The translations under genes were made by a program, and so were the position numbers. The notes beneath the pieces were generated by a model that saw nothing but the letters and a program-made list of their open reading frames with translations, ran no database searches and was not told the origin of the DNA. Below, in pieces: positions 60,436 through 64,000 of a stretch of DNA of 64,000 bases. The stretch's first letter is position 1, and every line of letters starts with the position of its first letter. The stretch is from NCBI GenBank assembly GCA_036374835.1, contig DASUTB010000061.1, positions 1 through 64,000 of the forward strand, written 5' to 3'. Source of the stretch: DASUTB01 sp036374835 (GTDB taxonomy: Bacteria > Actinomycetota > Actinomycetes > Jiangellales > Jiangellaceae).

Positions 60436-61442
60436 CCGCTTCGCAGCGGCGATGGTTCGTCGCCGCGCTCGGCCTGCTGACCGTCACGCTGCTCGTCGGC
60501 GTGACGGTCGGCCCGGCCGGGCTGCCCTGGCATGCGCCGGTGACGGACCTGCTCAACCGGCTGCCGAACGTGCAGATCGGTGACCGGCTGACCGAGCAGC
60601 AGTCCGCGATCCTGTGGCAGCTGCGCATGCCGCGGGTCGTGCTCGGCGCGCTGGTCGGTGGCATGCTGGCCGTGGCCGGTGCGGGCTACCAGGGGGTGTT
60701 CCGCAACCCGCTGGCCGATCCCTACCTGCTCGGCGTCGCCGCCGGCGCCGGGCTCGGTGCGACACTGGCGATCGTGGGCGGGGCCGGCGTCGCGGTGCTC
60801 CCGGTGGCCGCATTCGCCGGCGGTGTGGCCGGTGTCGGAGCCACCTATGCACTCGGGCGGACGGCCGGTGGCCGCGGCACCCACTCGATGATCCTGGCCG
60901 GCGTCGCGGTGGCCGCGTTCCTGACCGCCGTGCAGACCTATGTGCAACAGCAGAACACCGACGTCCTACGCCAGGTCTACGGCTGGATCCTCGGCCGGCT
61001 GCTGACCGCCGGCTGGTCCGAGGTGCTGACGGTGCTGCCCTACGTAATTGCGGCGACGGCCGTGATCGTCATGCACCGGCGGCTGCTCGATGTGCTCAGT
61101 GTCGGCTCGGCGGAGGCGGGCACGCTGGGTGTGCAGGTAGCCCGGGTTCGGCTGATCGTCGTACTCGCCGCAACGTTGGGCACCGCGGCGGTGGTGTCGG
61201 TAAGCGGCCTGATCGGTTTCGTGGGCATCGTCGTCCCGCATCTGGTCCGAATGCTGGCCGGGACGTCATATCGAGTGATCTTGGCCGTATCCTTCCTCGG
61301 CGGCGGCGCGTTTCTAGTAGTAGCCGACATGATCGCTCGCACCATCGCAGCGCCGGCCGAGCTTCCGGTCGGCGTGATCACTGCGTTCGTCGGTGCACCG
61401 TTCTTTGTACTGGTCCTACGTCGGAGTAGGAGGGCGTGGTGA
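60432..61442 (+). CDS. btuC: Cobalamin ABC transporter permease
   Basis: A 336-aa FecCD/BtuC-type permease with about ten helices. The segments LRMPRVVLGALVGGMLAVAGAGYQGVFRNPLADPYLLGV (in part) and VSGLIGFVGIVVPHLVRMLAG are the family signature, the latter being the loop that contacts the ATPase. It starts at GTG 60432, overlapping the btuF stop by 4 bp. Confidence 0.9.
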   Translation: MTASQRRWFVAALGLLTVTLLVGVTVGPAGLPWHAPVTDLLNRLPNVQIGDRLTEQQSAILWQLRMPRVVLGALVGGMLAVAGAGYQGVFRNPLADPYLLGVAAGAGLGATLAIVGGAGVAVLPVAAFAGGVAGVGATYALGRTAGGRGTHSMILAGVAVAAFLTAVQTYVQQQNTDVLRQVYGWILGRLLTAGWSEVLTVLPYVIAATAVIVMHRRLLDVLSVGSAEAGTLGVQVARVRLIVVLAATLGTAAVVSVSGLIGFVGIVVPHLVRMLAGTSYRVILAVSFLGGGAFLVVADMIARTIAAPAELPVGVITAFVGAPFFVLVLRRSRRAW

Positions 61443-62230
61443 GTACTCTCACGACCGAGCACGTCGCGGTCGATCTGCTCGGTAAGCGCGTGCTGGAAGA
61501 CGTCAGTCTGACCGTGCGGTCGGGCAGTTGGCTCACGCTGGTCGGCCCGAACGGCGCGGGCAAGACGACGCTACTGCGTGCGATCACCGGCGCGGTCGAC
61601 TACGGCGGTCAGATCGAGCTGGACGGCGACCCGCTGCGTGGTCTGCGCGAACGCGAGCGGGCCCGGACGGTGGCCGTCGTGCCGCAAATGCCGGTGCGTC
61701 CCGAGGGGATGACGGTGCAGGATTACGTGCTGCTCGGCCGGACGCCGTATGTGCCGTACTTCGGCGTCGAGTCGGCCGAGGATCTGGCGGTGACCGGCGA
61801 GCTGATCGGATCGCTCGACCTGCGGGGGCTGGAGGCGCGGCCGGTGACATCGCTGTCCGGAGGCGAATTCCAGCGGGCCGTCCTGGCGCGGGCGCTGGCC
61901 CAGCAGGCGCCGGTGCTGTTGCTGGACGAGCCGACCAGCTCGCTCGATCTGGGACACGCGCAGCAGGTGCTCGAACTCGTCGACGACCTGCGGCGCCAAC
62001 GCGACCTGACCGTGGTGGCGGCGCTGCACGACCTCACCACGGCCGCCCAGTACTCCGACCGGCTCGCGTTACTCGTGGCCGGTGAGGTCGTGGCCGAGGG
62101 GACGCCGGCGGACGTGCTGACCGAGGAGTTGGTGTCGCGGTGCTACGGCGCCAGCGTGCGGGTGGTCTCGGACCCGGACACCGGCATCGTGGTGATGCCG
62201 GTACGAAGTTCGATCGGGAGCGAGTCGTGA
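61439..62230 (+). CDS. btuD: Cobalamin ABC transporter ATP-binding protein
   Basis: A 263-aa ATPase. Walker A GPNGAGKTT, the ABC signature LSGGEFQR, Walker B VLLLDEPTSSLDL and the switch His in AALHDL are all present. GTG 61439 is chosen over 61436 because AGGAGGG lies four bases before it. It overlaps the btuC stop codon and completes the BtuFCD importer. Confidence 0.92.
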   Translation: MSTLTTEHVAVDLLGKRVLEDVSLTVRSGSWLTLVGPNGAGKTTLLRAITGAVDYGGQIELDGDPLRGLRERERARTVAVVPQMPVRPEGMTVQDYVLLGRTPYVPYFGVESAEDLAVTGELIGSLDLRGLEARPVTSLSGGEFQRAVLARALAQQAPVLLLDEPTSSLDLGHAQQVLELVDDLRRQRDLTVVAALHDLTTAAQYSDRLALLVAGEVVAEGTPADVLTEELVSRCYGASVRVVSDPDTGIVVMPVRSSIGSES

Positions 62231-63072
62231 CGGGGCTGCGTGCGGCGGTCGGCCTGCTGACCCGTCTGCCGGTCAGTTCCGCCGAACAGCACGAGGGTGG
62301 TCCACCCGTCGCGTCGGGGCAGCGTCCACAGTGGGAGGAGGGGCCGCGCGCGGGGACGGTGGCCGGCTCGGCGCCACGGTCGGGGTCATCGTGGGACCTG
62401 GCACCCCGGGCGATGACGTGGTTCCCGCTGGTCGGCGCATTCGTCGGCGGCGTCGGCGTGCTCACCTGGTTGATCGTCGACGCGCTCGTCGGACCGACAC
62501 CGGCGGCCGTGGCAGCGGTGCTGATGACGATCGTCGTCACCGGTGCGCTGCATGAGGACGGGCTGGCGGACACCGTCGACGGGTTGTGGGGCGGCGCGAG
62601 TCCAATGCGCCGGCTCGAGATCATGCGGGACAGCGGTATCGGCACCTACGGCGCCTTGGCGCTTGCCGGCGACCTACTGCTGCGGGTCGGGCTGCTCGCA
62701 CCGCTAGACCTGCCCGATGTGGCTCGGGCGCTCATCGCGGGCGCTGTGATCGGGCGGTTCGCGCCCCTCGTCATCGTGCGGTGGCTACCAGCTGCCCGGC
62801 CGGACGGCCTCGGCGCCGGTGTCGCGGATGGGATCGGCCGCGTGACCTGGCTGATCGCCGGTTGCACGGTGATCGCGGCGGCGGTCGTAGCGGGCGGGCC
62901 CTGGGCGCCGGTGCTGCTCGCGGCCGCGGCTGGTCCGGTCTGGCTGGTGGGACGCGCCGCATCGCGCCGGATCGGCGGGTTCACCGGAGACATCCTCGGC
63001 GCCGCGGTGCTGACGTCGAACCTCGCGGTTATCGCGGTCGTCGCGGCGCTCGCGAAAGCAGGGGTGTTCTGA
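62227..63072 (+). CDS. cobS: Adenosylcobinamide-GDP ribazoletransferase
   Basis: A 281-aa membrane enzyme that joins adenosylcobinamide-GDP with alpha-ribazole to give adenosylcobalamin. LLTRLPV opens the protein, and the conserved FPLVGAFVG, ALHEDGLADTVDGLWGG (metal-binding Asp residues) and MRDSGIGTYGALAL are seen. About 35 residues of low-complexity insertion (Gly/Pro/Arg-rich) lie between the first motif and FPLVG. It overlaps btuD by 4 bp. Confidence 0.92.
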   Translation: MTGLRAAVGLLTRLPVSSAEQHEGGPPVASGQRPQWEEGPRAGTVAGSAPRSGSSWDLAPRAMTWFPLVGAFVGGVGVLTWLIVDALVGPTPAAVAAVLMTIVVTGALHEDGLADTVDGLWGGASPMRRLEIMRDSGIGTYGALALAGDLLLRVGLLAPLDLPDVARALIAGAVIGRFAPLVIVRWLPAARPDGLGAGVADGIGRVTWLIAGCTVIAAAVVAGGPWAPVLLAAAAGPVWLVGRAASRRIGGFTGDILGAAVLTSNLAVIAVVAALAKAGVF

Positions 63073-63698
63073 TGGGTGCGCTGACGCTCGTCGTGGGCGG
63101 GCAGAAATCCGGCAAGTCGAACCTCGCGGTGCGGCGTGCCGTGGCGAGCGGCCGACCTGTGGTTGTCGTGACGCCGGCCGTCGCCCGCGACGATGAGTTC
63201 GCCGCGCGGGTCGCCCGGCACCGGGCCGACCGGCCGTCCGACTGGGAGACCGTGGAAACGTTCGACCTCGCCGGCGCGGTGCGGGACGTGGGTAGCGGAT
63301 CGTTCGTCATCATCGACGCGCTCGATACCTGGCTCGCCGAACGAATGGAGCGCAGCGGCGTGGCGCTGGACGGTGCCGAGCCTGACCACTCGGCACTCGA
63401 GCAGGTCACCGATGCCGTCCTGACCGAGTTGGGAGAACTCGCGTCCGTCGTGGCCGCCGGCAGATCCGATGTCGTGCTGATCGCCGGCCAGCCCGGTCTC
63501 GGCGTGCACGCCGGAAGCCCCGGCTCGCGGGCGTATGTGGACCTGCACGGCTTGTCGCTGCAGACGCTGTCGGACCGGGCCGACGAGGTGCTGTTAGTGG
63601 TCGCCGGACGCGTCCTGCCACTGGCCCATGATCGCGTGCAATCGGCCGATGGCGCGGTGCTCGAGCGTGATCACGAAAGCCGAGGAATGCCGTTGTGA
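63072..63698 (+). CDS. cobU: Adenosylcobinamide kinase / guanylyltransferase
   Basis: A 208-aa bifunctional enzyme that phosphorylates adenosylcobinamide and adds GMP. The P-loop is GGQKSGKSN. The motif RVARHRADRPSDWETVE contains the guanylylated-His region (HRADRP-x-W). Walker B-like FVIIDALDTWLAE follows. It overlaps the cobS stop codon (TGATG) and the start of the next gene by 4 bp. Confidence 0.92.
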   Translation: MGALTLVVGGQKSGKSNLAVRRAVASGRPVVVVTPAVARDDEFAARVARHRADRPSDWETVETFDLAGAVRDVGSGSFVIIDALDTWLAERMERSGVALDGAEPDHSALEQVTDAVLTELGELASVVAAGRSDVVLIAGQPGLGVHAGSPGSRAYVDLHGLSLQTLSDRADEVLLVVAGRVLPLAHDRVQSADGAVLERDHESRGMPL

Positions 63699-64000
63699 TC
63701 GATGAACTCGTCGCGGCAGTCGAACCGGTGAACGCGGATACGGCGACGGCTGCTCGCGAACGGCACGGCCGGCTCGCCAAGCCGCCGCGGAGCCTCGGCC
63801 ACCTCGAGGATGTGGGCATCCAACTCGCCGCGATCAGTGGTGCGAGCCCGCCGCCGGTACCGCGGTCGCCCGCCGTGGTCGTGGCCGCGGCGGATCACGG
63901 CGTGCATGCCCAGGGAGTGTCGGACTGGCCGCAGGACGTGACCCGGCTGATGGTCTCGACCGTGGCCGGCGGTGGTGCCGCGGTGAACGCGATCGCGAGA
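63695..64000 (+). CDS. cobT: Nicotinate-nucleotide--dimethylbenzimidazole phosphoribosyltransferase, 5' part
   Basis: The first 102 codons of CobT, cut by the window end. GRLAKPPRSLGHLEDVGIQLAAI (in part) and VVVAAADHGVHAQGVSDWPQDVTRLMV are diagnostic. The enzyme makes alpha-ribazole phosphate from nicotinate mononucleotide and dimethylbenzimidazole, supplying the substrate of CobS. It starts at GTG 63695, overlapping cobU by 4 bp. Confidence 0.92.
   Translation, partial: MIDELVAAVEPVNADTATAARERHGRLAKPPRSLGHLEDVGIQLAAISGASPPPVPRSPAVVVAAADHGVHAQGVSDWPQDVTRLMVSTVAGGGAAVNAIAR

Overview
The window is high-GC DNA with actinobacterial hallmarks: GTG starts with strong AGGAGG-type ribosome binding sites, a LytR-CpsA-Psr cell-wall protein, a DUF222/HNH protein, F420/deazaflavin-type oxidoreductases, a SigK/RskA pair, a large AAA-LuxR regulator, a menaquinol-type qcrA-qcrB pair and an Hyh-like [NiFe]-hydrogenase. 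I infer an aerobic, soil-type actinomycete (Actinomycetota). The family cannot be fixed from sequence alone.

Layout. 1-3197 is ordinary chromosome: the end of a sulfurtransferase, tRNA-Ser(UGA), two small genes, an LCP protein and tRNA-Ser(GCU). From 3138 to 13667 lies a genomic island in tRNA-Ser(GCU), bounded by a 58-bp exact direct repeat of the tRNA 3' half. It carries an efflux/membrane operon (147-aa His-tailed membrane protein, MFS, broken methyltransferase, MMPL), a divergent AAA-LuxR regulator, an acetyltransferase and a 38-aa membrane peptide. Three minus-strand genes in the island share a conserved promoter module with fixed internal spacing. No integrase is visible in the island, but a short tyrosine-recombinase remnant lies at 17948-18070.

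14049-18070 holds a GlxA-type AraC regulator, an OsmC-like protein and propionyl-CoA synthetase. 18158-24991 is a tightly overlapping operon for a group 3b (sulfhydrogenase/Hyh) [NiFe]-hydrogenase: beta subunit, cyclic-nucleotide-binding protein, gamma, small subunit, large subunit, maturation protease, HypC, an EamA transporter and a DUF6390 protein. 25158-31395 follows in the same direction with a GltD-like flavoprotein carrying extra Fe-S clusters, a pyruvate:ferredoxin oxidoreductase and a dihydroorotate-dehydrogenase-like protein. Together these suggest a hypoxia or fermentative redox module joining pyruvate, ferredoxin, NAD(P)H and H2.

31396-45545 is a patchwork of metal and stress genes (TerC, Zn-type CDF exporter with its ArsR repressor, ArsR-ArsC fusion, Ddn-like and PPOX-like proteins, CGNR regulator with MFS, HtrA-like protease, SQR-like flavoprotein). 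It is interspersed with decayed gene tails and an IS701-family element whose terminal repeats also enclose a DinB-family gene.

45546-59159 contains DUF222/HNH, a nucleoside hydrolase, a sulfite-oxidase-type molybdoenzyme with an acidic lipoprotein and SigK/RskA, a MarR pair, a secreted GH10 xylanase, a dienelactone hydrolase with a DUF6295 protein, and a qcrA-qcrB pair without qcrC next to a J-domain protein. 59208-64000 is a cobalamin-riboswitch-controlled B12 uptake and nucleotide-loop assembly operon (btuF-btuC-btuD-cobS-cobU-cobT), cut by the window end.
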